This document shows positions 53,295 to 62,496 of a stretch of 64,000 nucleotides of DNA, piece by piece. The DNA lies in contig NZ_FOJA01000001.1 in assembly GCF_900110535.1 (NCBI RefSeq), positions 2,577,393-2,641,392 on the forward strand. Reading direction: 5' to 3'. The stretch is from Halobacterium jilantaiense (lineage in GTDB: Archaea > Halobacteriota > Halobacteria > Halobacteriales > Halobacteriaceae). Within the stretch, counting starts at the first letter, position 1. Every line of letters begins with the position of its first letter. The notes under the pieces were generated by a model. It had not been told where the DNA came from. It ran no database searches and was given only the letters and a program-made list of their open reading frames with translations. A program made the translations under genes and the position numbers.

Positions 53295-54623
53295 ATGGAT
53301 TACGAAGCCGTGGCCGACCTCGGTCCGGACCGCCGGCGGGCGCTGTTCGAGCGGGACGCCGGCGTCGACGCCGTCCGGTCGGACGTGCGAGACATCGTCG
53401 ACCGGGTGCGGACGGAGGGCGACGTGGCGCTCCGGGAGTTCGCCAGCGAGTTCGACGGCGTCGAAGTGGGGAACCTCGACGTCACGGACCAGACGGAGCG
53501 CGCGTACGAGGCCATCGACGACGACGTGCGGGCCGCCATCGAGGACGCCGCCGAGAACATCCGCGAGTTCCACGAGGCCCAGCTCCCCGAGGACTGGCGC
53601 GAGCAGTTCGGGGAGGGTCGCGCGAGCGACGCGAACGCGACGTCGGAGGAGCACGGCTCCTCCGGAAGGAGGGAGCTCGGTCGTCGGTTCCGGCCGGTCG
53701 AGCGCGTCGGCGTCTACGCCCCGGGCGGCACCGCGACCTACCCGTCGTCGGTGCTGATGGGCGTGATTCCGGCGGTCGTGGCGGGCGTCGAACAGGTGGC
53801 GGTGGCGACGCCGCCGGCGGAGGAACTGAGCCCGGTGACGCTCGCGGCAGCCCACGTCGCGGGCGCTGACCGGGTCTATCAGGCCGGGGGCGCACAGGCA
53901 GTCGGTGCGTTCGCCTACGGGACGGAGACCGTCGACAGCGTGCAGAAGGTCGTCGGCCCGGGCAACAAGTGGGTGACCGCGGCGAAGGCCGAGGTCCGGG
54001 GCGACGTGGACATCGACTTCCTCGCCGGTCCCTCCGAGTTGCTGGTGCTCGCCGACGAGACGGCCGACCCGGGGTTCGTGGCGGCCGACCTGCTCGCACA
54101 GGCCGAACACGACCCGAATGCGAGCGTCGTCGCCGTCACGGACGACGAGGCCACGGCCGCGGCCATCACCGACGAGGTCGAGGATAGAATCGACGACCGC
54201 GACCGGGCGGACACTATCCGTTCGGCGCTGGGCAGCGACGCGAGCGGCGTGTTCCTCGCGCGCTCGATGAGCGAGGCAGTGGTGGTCGCCGAGGAGTACG
54301 CGGCCGAACACCTCTCCATTCAGGCCGACGACGACGAGGCCTTGCTGGACAGAATCGACAGCGCGGGCTCGGTGTTCCTCGGCGGCTACGCGCCCGTTGC
54401 GGCCGGCGACTACGCCACGGGGACGAACCACGTGCTGCCGACGAACGGGCTGGCGAAGCTGACCGGCGGCCTCAGCGTCGACACCTTCCTGCGGTCGACG
54501 ACCGTCCAGCGCCTCGACCGTGACGGCCTCGCGGCCCTCCGGGAGACGGTGACGACGCTCGCCGACGCCGAGGGCCTAGAGGGTCACGCCGCCAGCGTCG
54601 ATGCGCGGTTCGAGGACGAGTAA
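53295..54623 (+). CDS. hisD: Histidinol dehydrogenase
   Basis: A 442-residue Zn-dependent enzyme for the last two steps of histidine synthesis. Family blocks are RVGVYAPGGTATYPSSVLMGVIPAVVAGV, AGGAQAVGAFAYGTETV, VVGPGNKWVTAAK, GPSELLVLAD, the catalytic AEHLSIQ and NHVLPT. ATG 53295 is chosen because MDYEAVADLGPDRR starts the conserved part. Between EQFGEG and RRELGRRFRP there is an in-frame stretch of about 16 residues (109-124) absent from HisD proteins I recall. It contains an 8-bp hairpin at the DNA level. Confidence 0.94.
   Translation: MDYEAVADLGPDRRRALFERDAGVDAVRSDVRDIVDRVRTEGDVALREFASEFDGVEVGNLDVTDQTERAYEAIDDDVRAAIEDAAENIREFHEAQLPEDWREQFGEGRASDANATSEEHGSSGRRELGRRFRPVERVGVYAPGGTATYPSSVLMGVIPAVVAGVEQVAVATPPAEELSPVTLAAAHVAGADRVYQAGGAQAVGAFAYGTETVDSVQKVVGPGNKWVTAAKAEVRGDVDIDFLAGPSELLVLADETADPGFVAADLLAQAEHDPNASVVAVTDDEATAAAITDEVEDRIDDRDRADTIRSALGSDASGVFLARSMSEAVVVAEEYAAEHLSIQADDDEALLDRIDSAGSVFLGGYAPVAAGDYATGTNHVLPTNGLAKLTGGLSVDTFLRSTTVQRLDRDGLAALRETVTTLADAEGLEGHAASVDARFEDE
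53619..53666 (+). repeat. In-frame hairpin-bearing insertion inside hisD
   Basis: A 48-nt segment encoding RASDANATSEEHGSSG interrupts a conserved junction of hisD without shifting frame. It carries GGAGGAGC-ACG-GCTCCTCC (53645-53663), a perfect 8-bp stem with a 3-nt loop. Stem length and loop resemble the hairpins at 46502-46623. Boundaries are estimated by comparison with remembered HisD sequences. Confidence 0.45.
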
Positions 54624-54661
54624 ACCGACACGAACTCCTACTTGCTCGCGAACGGACTGGC

Positions 54662-55879
54662 ATGTCGTCCCTCCAGCGCCGCGGCTTCCTCGCGGCTTGC
54701 GCGAGCGCCGTCGCCGCCGGCTGTCTCGGGTCCCCGCCCGACTTCGACCCGGACGCGGCGGACGCGTGGCCGATGCAGCGCGCCGACCCCGGCGGCACGA
54801 ACGGTACCGACGCGCCCGGTCCACGAACCGAACCGGAAGTGGCGTGGACAACCGAAGTCTCGGGGATGGGAGCCCAGCCCGACCCCGTCGTCCACGGCGA
54901 CCGACTCTACCACGGCGCGTTCGACCGCTTCTACGCGCTCGACCCCGAGACGGGCGAGATGCACTGGGAACTCAGTGAGCACGGGTCGTGGCTCCAGCCC
55001 GCGCTCGCCGCCGCGCCCGCGTACGGCGACGTGATGCCCGTCGTCGCCACGCGGTCGGGCTACGCGGCGATTTCGGCGACCGGCGGCTTCGACACGCCCG
55101 GCCGCCAGCGCGACTTCGAGACGCGCTGGAAGCGCACCACCGTCGAGGACCCCGGCGGGAGACTGGCGCTCACTGTCACGCGTCCGGCGCCACCGGTCGT
55201 CGCAGAGGGCACGCTGTACGCCGCCACCGAGGATGCCGTCGTCGCACTCGACGCGGCGACGGGGACGACCGAGTGGACGACTCGGCTCCCGGGCGCGAAC
55301 CGCGAGCGCGTCGCCGTCGCCGCCGGACGCGTGTTCGTCTCGTCGTACGCGCGGGCCGCCGACGGCGGCCTCGTCGCGCTCGACGCCGACTCCGGCGAGC
55401 GCCTGTGGGGCGTCCCGGAGACCGACGTGTACGTGCTGCCGCCGACCGCCACCGAGGACGCGGTGTTCTTCCACGACCGCGACGCGCTGTACGCGTACGA
55501 CGCGGCGAGCGGCGATGAGCTGTGGCGGGTCGACGACTTCGGCGGTATCGACGACAGCCGCACGCCGCTCGCGGTGGGCGGCGGGCGCGTTGTCGCCGTG
55601 GGCGAACGCGAACGCGAGCGCGAAGTCGTCGCGTTCGACGGCGACTCGGGCGAGCGCCTGTGGCGTGTTCCCGGCGGAACCCACGAGACGCCGCCCGTCG
55701 TCACCGGGGACACCATCTACGTGCCCGAAGACGCGGGCGTCCGAGCGCTCGACGCCGCGACTGGCGACGAACTGTGGACGCGAGGCGACGGCGACGTGCG
55801 GGGCCTCGCCGTCGTCGGAACGCGAGCGTACGCCGTGACTGCGACCGGGACGCTGTACGCACTGGAGGGGTCGGCGTGA
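54662..55879 (+). CDS. PQQ-like beta-propeller lipoprotein
   Basis: A 405-residue exported protein: signal with lipobox AAGC (about residue 21), then seven or so beta-propeller blades of the PQQ/YncE type, recognisable by repeated YALDPETGEMHW, VALDAATGTTEW, VALDADSGERLW, YAYDAASGDELW, VAFDGDSGERLW and RALDAATGDELW. No PQQ-enzyme catalytic motif is seen, so it is probably a binding or assembly scaffold similar to BamB. It overlaps the next gene by 4 bp (GTGA), implying an operon. ATG 54662. Confidence 0.86.
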   Translation: MSSLQRRGFLAACASAVAAGCLGSPPDFDPDAADAWPMQRADPGGTNGTDAPGPRTEPEVAWTTEVSGMGAQPDPVVHGDRLYHGAFDRFYALDPETGEMHWELSEHGSWLQPALAAAPAYGDVMPVVATRSGYAAISATGGFDTPGRQRDFETRWKRTTVEDPGGRLALTVTRPAPPVVAEGTLYAATEDAVVALDAATGTTEWTTRLPGANRERVAVAAGRVFVSSYARAADGGLVALDADSGERLWGVPETDVYVLPPTATEDAVFFHDRDALYAYDAASGDELWRVDDFGGIDDSRTPLAVGGGRVVAVGEREREREVVAFDGDSGERLWRVPGGTHETPPVVTGDTIYVPEDAGVRALDAATGDELWTRGDGDVRGLAVVGTRAYAVTATGTLYALEGSA

Positions 55880-56565
55880 ACGTCCGCGACCGAACCCGTG
55901 GCGTCCTGCCGTTTCTCGCGCTCGGCGTCGTCGGCTGGCTGTTCGACTGGATTCGGCTCCGCGACCCGGTCCCGACCGCCGTCGAGTCCGGGTTCTACAC
56001 TGGACAGGTGGACGTCCACCTGCTCGGGTTCCCGACCGGCGTGCAGGTGACTGGCCTCTGGTCCGGGACCCTGTACGGTCTGCGGCTCCCGTCCCTCATC
56101 GAAATTCTCGGGCTCTACGCCGCCTTGCACGCCGTCGCGGCGGTGGTCGCGGGCGTCGCGTACGCTCGGATGCTGCCCGACGCGCCGCGCCCGACGCCCG
56201 CAGTGTACGCGCGCCTGTTCGTCGTCGCCCTGCTCGCGACCGCACTCGTCCATCCCCTGTTCGCCGTCGCGCGCGTCGAGTTCCTGCTCGTCGTCGCCTA
56301 CCTCTTCGTGCTCGTCCTCGGCGTCCTCCCGACGCTTCTGCTCGTCGGGCCGACTCTCGTTGCGGAGCGCGCGAGCGTCCGGGACGCGTGGCGAATGGCA
56401 GAAGCCCGACTGCACGGACAGCGCGCCCGCGTCCTCGTCGGCTTGCTGCTGGTCGGCGTCGCCGCCGACGCGCTCGTCTCCGCCCCCGTCGCGGGCGGCT
56501 TCCTCGGGACGGCGGGCGGCGGCTTCGCGTACGCCGTTCTCGCGACACGCGCGTATGCGACGTAG
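55876..56565 (+). CDS. Membrane protein coupled to PQQ-like lipoprotein
   Basis: A 229-residue protein with five to six membrane helices (residues about 8-25, 62-90, 110-130, 133-160, 185-225), starting GTG 55876 inside the preceding stop. An extracytoplasmic loop (SGFYTGQVDVHLLGFPTGVQVTGLWSG) follows the first helix. Family is not recognised. Its overlap with the beta-propeller gene suggests that the two act together at the cell surface (inference). Confidence 0.78.
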   Translation: MNVRDRTRGVLPFLALGVVGWLFDWIRLRDPVPTAVESGFYTGQVDVHLLGFPTGVQVTGLWSGTLYGLRLPSLIEILGLYAALHAVAAVVAGVAYARMLPDAPRPTPAVYARLFVVALLATALVHPLFAVARVEFLLVVAYLFVLVLGVLPTLLLVGPTLVAERASVRDAWRMAEARLHGQRARVLVGLLLVGVAADALVSAPVAGGFLGTAGGGFAYAVLATRAYAT

Positions 56566-56656
56566 CCGAACGTAGCGGTTTCTCTCTGCGCTCTCCCCGC
56601 TGCTCCACGGTCGGACGTTCTTCGTGCGAACCCACCCGAGAAGGCGACGTGACCGA

Positions 56657-56863
56657 CTACTGGGGGCCTTCGAGCTCGAACGCGACCTCCACCTCGCACT
56701 GGTACTGTCGGCCGTCTGCGGCCGCGAGCTCGACGCCCTGTTCGACAACTTCCGCCCACTTCACGTTCTGCAGTGTGTCCTGCGCGCGGTCGATTGCGTC
56801 GTCCGCGGCGGCGTCGAAGCTCTCGTCGCTGGTGCCGATGAGCCGCACCTTCTTGAATACCAT
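56657..56863 (-). CDS. Dodecin (flavin-storage protein)
   Basis: A 68-residue protein nearly identical in plan to Halobacterium salinarum dodecin (68 residues), a dodecameric shell that stores riboflavin and lumichrome. The start [24 protein letters not shown], flavin-stacking Trp in [13 protein letters not shown] and the end [12 protein letters not shown] match. ATG 56863 is used; a shorter upstream extension (MVSCI) is not family sequence. It may buffer flavin for the FAD/FMN proteins of the cell. Confidence 0.93.
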   Translation of the reverse strand: MVFKKVRLIGTSDESFDAAADDAIDRAQDTLQNVKWAEVVEQGVELAAADGRQYQCEVEVAFELEGPQ

Positions 56864-56894
56864 GATACACGATACCACTGGTGGTGGCTTAAAA

Positions 56895-57563
56895 CTACTC
56901 GCCGGTCGACCACTCCCCGAGACGCTGGCCCAGCGCCGCCGTGACGCCGCCGAGGTGTGCGGTCCCCCAGACGGCGGCGACGACGGCCCCCGCGGCGTTG
57001 AACACGAGGTCGAGGACGATGTCTCCGAGGCCGTAGACGACGAGGAGGCTGCCGCCGGTCAGGTCGCTGACTGCCATCAGCGCGTACTCCACGACCTCCC
57101 AGAACACGCCCGCCGCGAGCACGGTCGAGAGGATGAACACCGACACGAACCGCGGCGGCAACTCCACGTCGTCGCTGTGCTCGTCGACGGCCCGCACCAC
57201 CGCGTAGCCGCCGCCGGCCACGACCGACGAGGACAGCGCGTGCGTCAGGTGGTCCCACCACGGGATGCCGCCGGGCGCGTAGAAGTTCGTCTCGCTGCCC
57301 GGCAGCCCCACGATGCCGAGCGCGTGCAGGAACACCGCCGACGTAATCCACAGCGTCAGCCCGGCGTCCATCGGGATGCCGTAGTCGCGTTCGAGGACCG
57401 CCGGCAGGTACGTGACGGCGAGCCCGAGTCCGGCGTTCGCCACGATGCCCGGGTCGCCCTCGTAGACGCCGACGAACAGGAACCCGACCAGCGACAGCTG
57501 CATCCCGCGAGCGGCCTGCCGCTGGCGGCGCGCGGAGACCCGGATGCGGTCCGCGAGCGTCAC
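56895..57563 (-). CDS. Membrane protein (YjdF/DUF2238-like)
   Basis: A 222-residue protein with six or so helices. The sequence [31 protein letters not shown] is followed by [10 protein letters not shown] and [23 protein letters not shown]. The pattern of conserved charged residues inside helices (D-H, E-E, D-D) resembles the YjdF/DUF2238 family, whose function is unknown. Start GTG 57563 overlaps the upstream gene by 4 bp. Confidence 0.7.
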   Translation of the reverse strand: MTLADRIRVSARRQRQAARGMQLSLVGFLFVGVYEGDPGIVANAGLGLAVTYLPAVLERDYGIPMDAGLTLWITSAVFLHALGIVGLPGSETNFYAPGGIPWWDHLTHALSSSVVAGGGYAVVRAVDEHSDDVELPPRFVSVFILSTVLAAGVFWEVVEYALMAVSDLTGGSLLVVYGLGDIVLDLVFNAAGAVVAAVWGTAHLGGVTAALGQRLGEWSTGE

Positions 57564-58207
57564 TCGGCGACCACCTCCGCGACTTCCGTCGGGAGCCGGC
57601 CGTGCGGGTCGGCGTACCGCCGGACGTAGTAGACGAACACGCCGCCGGCGAGCACGCCGACGGCCGTCGCCGCGGCGAAGTCCAGCATCAGCGCGTCGAC
57701 AGCGGCGGCCTCCTGGGCGTCGGTCAGCGGCGGAGCGGCCGGCAGCACGAACCGCGTCCCGAACAGCAGGTCCGACGCCGACTGGACGATCGCCCAGACG
57801 CCAGCGGTCGCCATCGTCGTCACGACGACGAACACGCCGGCGAACCAGTTGGTCATCGCGACGGGCGTGAACACGTCGAGTTCGACGGCGACGACGAGCG
57901 CGAGCGCGGCGACGGAGACGTAGGCGGCGACGTCGGCCGTCAGCGGCGTGGTCGCGACCGCCCGCCAGACACACGGGGCGGCGACGCCGGCGACGACCTC
58001 CCAGGGGAGCATCGCGGCCGGCCGGCGGAACGCGACCGGCGGCACGGCGACGACAACGAGCACGCCGACGGCGAACGCCGCCCACGCGAGGTCGCTGGTG
58101 GCGCTGGCGGCGGCGACGGCCGCGACGACCGCCGCGACCAGCCACGAGAGTGCGGCGTTCGCGCGCTCGTTCCGTACGAGCGGCGCGAGCGAGGCGGTGC
58201 TGTTCAT
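57560..58207 (-). CDS. Uncharacterised membrane protein
   Basis: A 215-residue protein with about six helices and little soluble sequence. ATG 58207 (MNSTASLAPLVRNERANAALSW) is preferred over a start 9 codons upstream. Features of note are a loop SDLLFGTRFVLPAAPPLTDAQEAAAVD before the last helix and a short cytoplasmic tail (RRYADPHGRLPTEV). It is co-transcribed with the next gene (4-bp overlap). No family is recognised. Confidence 0.72.
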   Translation of the reverse strand: MNSTASLAPLVRNERANAALSWLVAAVVAAVAAASATSDLAWAAFAVGVLVVVAVPPVAFRRPAAMLPWEVVAGVAAPCVWRAVATTPLTADVAAYVSVAALALVVAVELDVFTPVAMTNWFAGVFVVVTTMATAGVWAIVQSASDLLFGTRFVLPAAPPLTDAQEAAAVDALMLDFAAATAVGVLAGGVFVYYVRRYADPHGRLPTEVAEVVAE

Positions 58208-58264
58208 GCTCGCGGCTACGAGTGTCCCCGGCATTAAGCGTGAGGTGTCGCCGCCGACCGCCGG

Positions 58265-59185
58265 TCAGGCGACGCCGGCGGCGTAGGCGACGGCGTACGC
58301 GACGCCAGCGACGGTGACTGCGGCGAGCCCGGTGATTGCCGCGCTCGGCAGCCCCGGGAGCGTCCGTGGCGCAGTCGGCTTCGGCGTGACGCCGACGGTG
58401 CCGACGGCGAGCACGCTGAACACGAACTGGTAGGAGGTGTCGAGGGTGGGCGCGGGGACGGCGACGACGGCGAGTGCGTACGCCGCGCCGGCGGCCGCCC
58501 GGTAGTCGACGAACTCCCGGACCTGGAGGTCCGCGATTGCGAGCGCACCGAGGACGCCGAGCCAGATGGCGGCGAGTTCGACGCCGAACGCGCCGAGGAG
58601 GTGGAGCGTCGGGTCGGCTGACAGCACCACGGTGTCCCCGAAGACGACCACGTCGAGGGGGTAGAGGAGCGCGGGCGGTTCGCCGGTGAGCAGGTCCCCG
58701 AAGGGGTGGCTGGCGAGCCCGACCGCAGCGACGGCGAGCAGGCTGCGGCCGCGCACGCCGACGGCGTGCCCGAAGCGGGCGAACATCCAGCCGAACGCCG
58801 CGAACAGCGCGGCGACGGCGGCTGCGACCGGCCCGGAGACGGCGAACACGACGGCGACGAGCGCCGCGAGGACGCCGGCTGCCGTCCGGCGGCGGGTGGG
58901 CGCGAGCGCGAACGCGGCGGCCGCGGGCAGCGCCACGGCCAGCGAGTGCGTGACGCCCCGGTGGACGACCGTGGACGCGCCCCAGAACGAGTTGGCGGCC
59001 GAGAGCGGTTGGGTCGGGTCGACGCCGACGAGCCCCACGAGGGCGTACGCCATGTCGACGTCGGGAACCGCGGCGAACAGGCCGGCGGTCACCGCGAGCG
59101 CGGCGGCCCGCCGTCTGGACACGCCGGCGAACAGGGCGAGCAGTGCCACTGCGCCGAAGGCGGCCGTGGCGTGTCCGACGAACAT
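58265..59185 (-). CDS. Membrane-bound metal-dependent hydrolase (YdjM/DUF457 family)
   Basis: A 306-residue protein with the metal-site motifs of YdjM: an early MFVGHATAA, VPDVDMAYAL, VVHRGVTHSLAVALP and LASHPFGDLLTG, spread between about eight helices. Members are membrane hydrolases of unknown substrate (E. coli YdjM is LexA-regulated). A CTTATAGCC box lies about 27 nt before ATG 59185. It lies 58 nt upstream of the two membrane genes on the same strand. Confidence 0.83.
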   Translation of the reverse strand: MFVGHATAAFGAVALLALFAGVSRRRAAALAVTAGLFAAVPDVDMAYALVGLVGVDPTQPLSAANSFWGASTVVHRGVTHSLAVALPAAAAFALAPTRRRTAAGVLAALVAVVFAVSGPVAAAVAALFAAFGWMFARFGHAVGVRGRSLLAVAAVGLASHPFGDLLTGEPPALLYPLDVVVFGDTVVLSADPTLHLLGAFGVELAAIWLGVLGALAIADLQVREFVDYRAAAGAAYALAVVAVPAPTLDTSYQFVFSVLAVGTVGVTPKPTAPRTLPGLPSAAITGLAAVTVAGVAYAVAYAAGVA

Positions 59186-59377
59186 GCGCGAGCGTACGAG
59201 GCGATTGGCTATAAGTCAGTCGGCCAGCGTGATTCTGTTCGTTCATCCACCGTCTGCGCGGACGAAGACCGCCTCCCGTTCAATCTACGCTCCAGAATCA
59301 CGCCACCTGCTCCGCACGACTCGTTCAGTCGTCCACGCTCGTACGCGAGGGGGCACCGGAACGTGACGGCTGGGAGA

Positions 59378-59581
59378 TTATTCGTGGACCGGCTCTCCGT
59401 TCTTGACTAGGTACGCAGTCGCCCCCGCTCCCGGGAGGAACATCATCAGCCCCGTGGCGGCCCGTGCGGGATTTCTCTCCAGTAGCCCGAGGACGAGAAC
59501 CACGGTTCCCGCCAGTAGCAGAGTGCCGTAGCTCAGCCCCGCGAGCACGGGCGTCGCGTCTTCTTTTTCATACTCTCCCAT
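59378..59581 (-). CDS. Small two-helix membrane protein
   Basis: A 67-residue protein: a charged start MGEYEKEDATPV, hydrophobic segments about 13-33 (LAGLSYGTLLLAGTVVLVLGLL) and 42-58 (TGLMMFLPGAGATAYLV), and a short acidic tail. ATG 59581 is preferred to MTNH at 59593, because a TTTTAC box at about 59608-59613 puts transcription near 59584. Function unknown. It is preceded by an inverted repeat that probably acts as operator. Confidence 0.62.
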   Translation of the reverse strand: MGEYEKEDATPVLAGLSYGTLLLAGTVVLVLGLLERNPARAATGLMMFLPGAGATAYLVKNGEPVHE

Positions 59582-59582
59582 G

Positions 59583-59603
59583 TGATTTGTCATATAAATC
59601 ACA
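59583..59603. promoter_or_regulatory. Inverted repeat GTGATTT-N7-AAATCAC
   Basis: A perfect 7-bp inverted repeat with a 7-nt spacer covers the region between the TATA-like box and the start of the small membrane gene. It is highly A/T-rich for the genome, and position and symmetry fit a dimeric repressor site. Confidence 0.5.
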
Positions 59604-59662
59604 GCAGTAAAAGATTCCCTTGCCCGGCCAGAGCGGGGCTCCTGTGCGCCACCGCTAAGCCC

Positions 59663-60196
59663 CTACTCGGCCCGCTTCGTCCACTTCTTCTCCACGTCGG
59701 CGTTCGCTCGCACGACTGTGTCGCCGTCCACGTCGAAGCGCGTCTTCCGGAGTTCGATGGCCGTCACGGTGCCGGTGACGTCGCCCGTCGTCACCTGGTC
59801 GCCGGGGTTGAAGTCGGGGTCGCGGAGGAGGTAGAGGCCGGCGACGGCGTCCGCCAGCATCCCGGAGAGCGCGTACGAGACGCCGAGCGCGAGGAAGCCA
59901 GACGCGGTGCCGAGCGCCGCCGCGATTTCGGGGAGGCCGACCGCCGAGAGGAACGCCAGCAGCACGCCGAACCAGAGCGCGATGGAGGCCAGCGTCGACC
60001 CGAGCTGGACGTAGACCGGCTGGTCGGCGAACGTCCGACGGAGCACCGCGCGCACGACGGTCACGAGGACGCGCACGGTGACGGCCGCGAGGACGAGGAA
60101 GACGACGCCGGCGAGGACGTTCGGGACCGCGCCCGTGACGCTGTCGACGAACTCCGCGAACGCCTCCTCGACGACGGCCGAGGTCTGGATTGCCAT
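59663..60196 (-). CDS. Small mechanosensitive channel (MscS family)
   Basis: A 177-residue MscS-like protein: helices at about 22-48 and 66-90, then the pore helix ALGTASGFLALGVSYALSGMLADAVAGLYLL, and a beta domain FNPGDQVTTGDVTGTVTAIELRKTRFDVDGDTVVRANADV. It lacks the long C-terminal alpha/beta domain of E. coli MscS (286), as usual in short archaeal members. Protects against hypo-osmotic shock in this family. Confidence 0.88.
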   Translation of the reverse strand: MAIQTSAVVEEAFAEFVDSVTGAVPNVLAGVVFLVLAAVTVRVLVTVVRAVLRRTFADQPVYVQLGSTLASIALWFGVLLAFLSAVGLPEIAAALGTASGFLALGVSYALSGMLADAVAGLYLLRDPDFNPGDQVTTGDVTGTVTAIELRKTRFDVDGDTVVRANADVEKKWTKRAE

Positions 60197-60330
60197 GCCG
60201 ACTCCTCACAGGCCGGGTACGTAAGCTCTGGTGGCCGCCGGTACCCGCGTAGTGTGTGAAAAACACTCGTGCAAAATAGTATGAACAACTCCTAGAAATT
60301 GATTTTACGTAGAGTAATTAGTAACGAACC

Positions 60331-61236
60331 GTGCGTGGAAACCACTCACTCGTGGCAGTCTTCGTAGCAGCGCTCCTCGTAACCAGCGCCGGCGTGGCGA
60401 CCGCCGGGGTCGCGGCCGACTCGCCGTCGAACGTGAGCATCACGGACTCGGTGACAGTCACCGTCACGTCCGTGACCGACGGCGACACTGTCGACGTCGA
60501 GTACCAGAACGGCAGCACCGACACCGTGCGCCTGCTCGGCGTCGACACGCCCGAGGTGAACGGCGAGAACACGCCCAGCGAGTACGAGGGCGTGCCGGAC
60601 ACGCAGGCCGGTTCGGAGTGTCTCGCGTCCGCCGGCGACGACGCGAGCCAGTACACCACGTCGGCGCTCGCCGGCGAGACGGTGACACTGAAATTCGACA
60701 GCGAAGCCGACCGCCGCGGCGACTACGGCCGCCTGCTCGCGTACGTCTACGCGGACGGCGAGAACGTCAACCGCGACCTCGTGGAGACCGGGAACGCCCG
60801 CGTCTACGACTCCGCGTTCTCGAAGAGCGAGACGTTCTACGACGCCGAGGCCGACGCTCAGGACGCCGGCGACGGCCTCTGGACGTGCCAGAGCCCGGAC
60901 GACGGCGGCGACGGCGAGACGGACGCGGTGTCCATCGACTGGGTGTACGCCGAGGCCGACGCCCTCAACGACGAGCGCGTGAAACTCACGAACGACGGCG
61001 ACAGCGCCGTGGACATGTCCGGCTTCGTGCTCTCGGACGCGGCCGACCACGAGTACGCCTTCCCGGACGGCTTCACCCTCGACCCCGGCGCGTCGGTCTG
61101 GGTGCACTCCGGCAGCGGGACCGACGACGCCGACGACCGCTACGCGGCCTTCGGCTCGGAGGTCTGGAACGACGACGGCGACACTGCGACGCTGACTGAC
61201 GCGGACGGTGACACCGTCGACGAGCGCTCGTACTGA
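60331..61236 (+). CDS. Secreted thermonuclease with C-terminal lamin-tail domain
   Basis: A 301-residue exported nuclease. A signal sequence of about 30 residues is followed by the SNase fold: GDTVDVEY, VRLLGVDTPEVNGEN with catalytic Arg/Asp/Glu, and DRRGDYGRLLAYVYADGENVNRDLVETGNARVY with the second Arg. From about residue 195 an LTD domain (IDWVYAEADALNDERVKLTNDGDSAVDMSGFVLSD) follows, often found on secreted nucleases. Haloferax uses such an exported TNase to grow on external DNA; this could be its equivalent. GTG 60331 is used. A TTAC-N5-GTAA repeat (60305-60317) lies in its promoter. Confidence 0.88.
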   Translation: MRGNHSLVAVFVAALLVTSAGVATAGVAADSPSNVSITDSVTVTVTSVTDGDTVDVEYQNGSTDTVRLLGVDTPEVNGENTPSEYEGVPDTQAGSECLASAGDDASQYTTSALAGETVTLKFDSEADRRGDYGRLLAYVYADGENVNRDLVETGNARVYDSAFSKSETFYDAEADAQDAGDGLWTCQSPDDGGDGETDAVSIDWVYAEADALNDERVKLTNDGDSAVDMSGFVLSDAADHEYAFPDGFTLDPGASVWVHSGSGTDDADDRYAAFGSEVWNDDGDTATLTDADGDTVDERSY

Positions 61237-61288
61237 CCGGGGTGCCGATTTCCGAACCTTCTTGCTGGCCGCGCGACCCGGGTAGCCT

Positions 61289-62473
61289 ATGCAGGAGACC
61301 CCAGACGTCGGAGAGCTGTCGCCCCCGCAGCGAACGCTGATGGGGCCGGGTCCGAGCCCGGTCCACCCGCGCGTGCTGAAGGCGATGAGCACGCCGCTGG
61401 TCGGCCACCTGGACCCGTCGTTCGTGGAGATCATGGACGAGACCCAGGAGCTGCTGCGGTACGCCTTCCAGACCGACAACCAGTGGACGATTCCGGTCTC
61501 GGGCACCGGGTCGGCCGCGATGGAGGCGGCCATCGGGAACCTCGTCGAGCCCGGTGACACCTTCCTCGCGCCGACGAACGGCTACTTCGGCGACCGGATG
61601 GCGGAGATGGCGCGCCGGGCCGGCGGCGACGTGGTGCGCGTCGGCGCGCCCTGGGGCGAGCCGCTGGACCCCGACGACGTGGCCGACGCCTGCGAGGAGT
61701 TCGACCCGGACGTCTTCGGGTTCGTGCACGCGGAGACCTCCACGGGCGCGAAGCAGACGAACGTCCCCGCCATCACGGCAGCCGCCCATGAACACGACGC
61801 GCTCGTCGTCGCAGACACCGTCACGAGCCTCGGCGGCGTGGAGCTCCGGGTCGACGACTGGAACATCGACGCGGCGTACTCCGGCCCGCAGAAGTGTCTC
61901 TCCTGTCCGCCGGGCGCGAGCCCGCTGACGCTGAACGACCGCGCGATGGACAAGGTGCTCGACCGCGACGCGCCGGCTCGCTCGTGGTACCTCGACCTCT
62001 CGCTGCTGGAGGGCTACTGGGGCGACGAGCGCGCGTACCACCACACCGCACCCATCTCGAACGTGTACGCGCTCCGGGAGGCGCTGCGGCTCGTCGCGGA
62101 GGAAGGCATCGAGGAGCGCTGGGCGCGCCACGAGCGCGTCGCCGGCGCGCTGAAGGCGGGCGTCGAGGCGATGGGACTCGGGCTGAACCCCGAGCCGGAC
62201 TACTGGCTGCCGAGCCTGAACGCCGTTCGCGTCCCCGACGGCGTCGACGACGGCGCGGTTATCGACTACGTGCTGGAGCACTACGACCTCGAAATCGCGT
62301 CGGGGCTCGGCGACTTGGAGGGCGACATCTTCCGCATCGGCTGCATGGGCCACGGCGCGCGACCGGAGAACGTCACGCTCGTGCTCGCCGCGCTGGCCGA
62401 CGCGTTCGACGCGCTCGGCGCGGACGTGGACGGCGCGGCCGGGATGGCGGCGGCTCGCGAACAGCTGCGGTAG
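61289..62473 (+). CDS. Serine-pyruvate / alanine-glyoxylate type aminotransferase
   Basis: A 394-residue class V PLP enzyme. It shows LMGPGPSPVHPRVLKAMSTPLVGHLDP at the start and VSGTGSAAMEAAIGNLVEPGD for cofactor phosphate. ADTVTSLGGVEL has the Asp that contacts the pyridine nitrogen, and YSGPQKCLSCPPG the Schiff-base Lys. The protein length is standard. It transfers the amino group among alanine, serine and glyoxylate or pyruvate; precise specificity is unknown. Starts ATG 61289. Confidence 0.91.
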   Translation: MQETPDVGELSPPQRTLMGPGPSPVHPRVLKAMSTPLVGHLDPSFVEIMDETQELLRYAFQTDNQWTIPVSGTGSAAMEAAIGNLVEPGDTFLAPTNGYFGDRMAEMARRAGGDVVRVGAPWGEPLDPDDVADACEEFDPDVFGFVHAETSTGAKQTNVPAITAAAHEHDALVVADTVTSLGGVELRVDDWNIDAAYSGPQKCLSCPPGASPLTLNDRAMDKVLDRDAPARSWYLDLSLLEGYWGDERAYHHTAPISNVYALREALRLVAEEGIEERWARHERVAGALKAGVEAMGLGLNPEPDYWLPSLNAVRVPDGVDDGAVIDYVLEHYDLEIASGLGDLEGDIFRIGCMGHGARPENVTLVLAALADAFDALGADVDGAAGMAAAREQLR

Positions 62474-62496
62474 AACGGGAGCGTCGGGGGGTCGCG

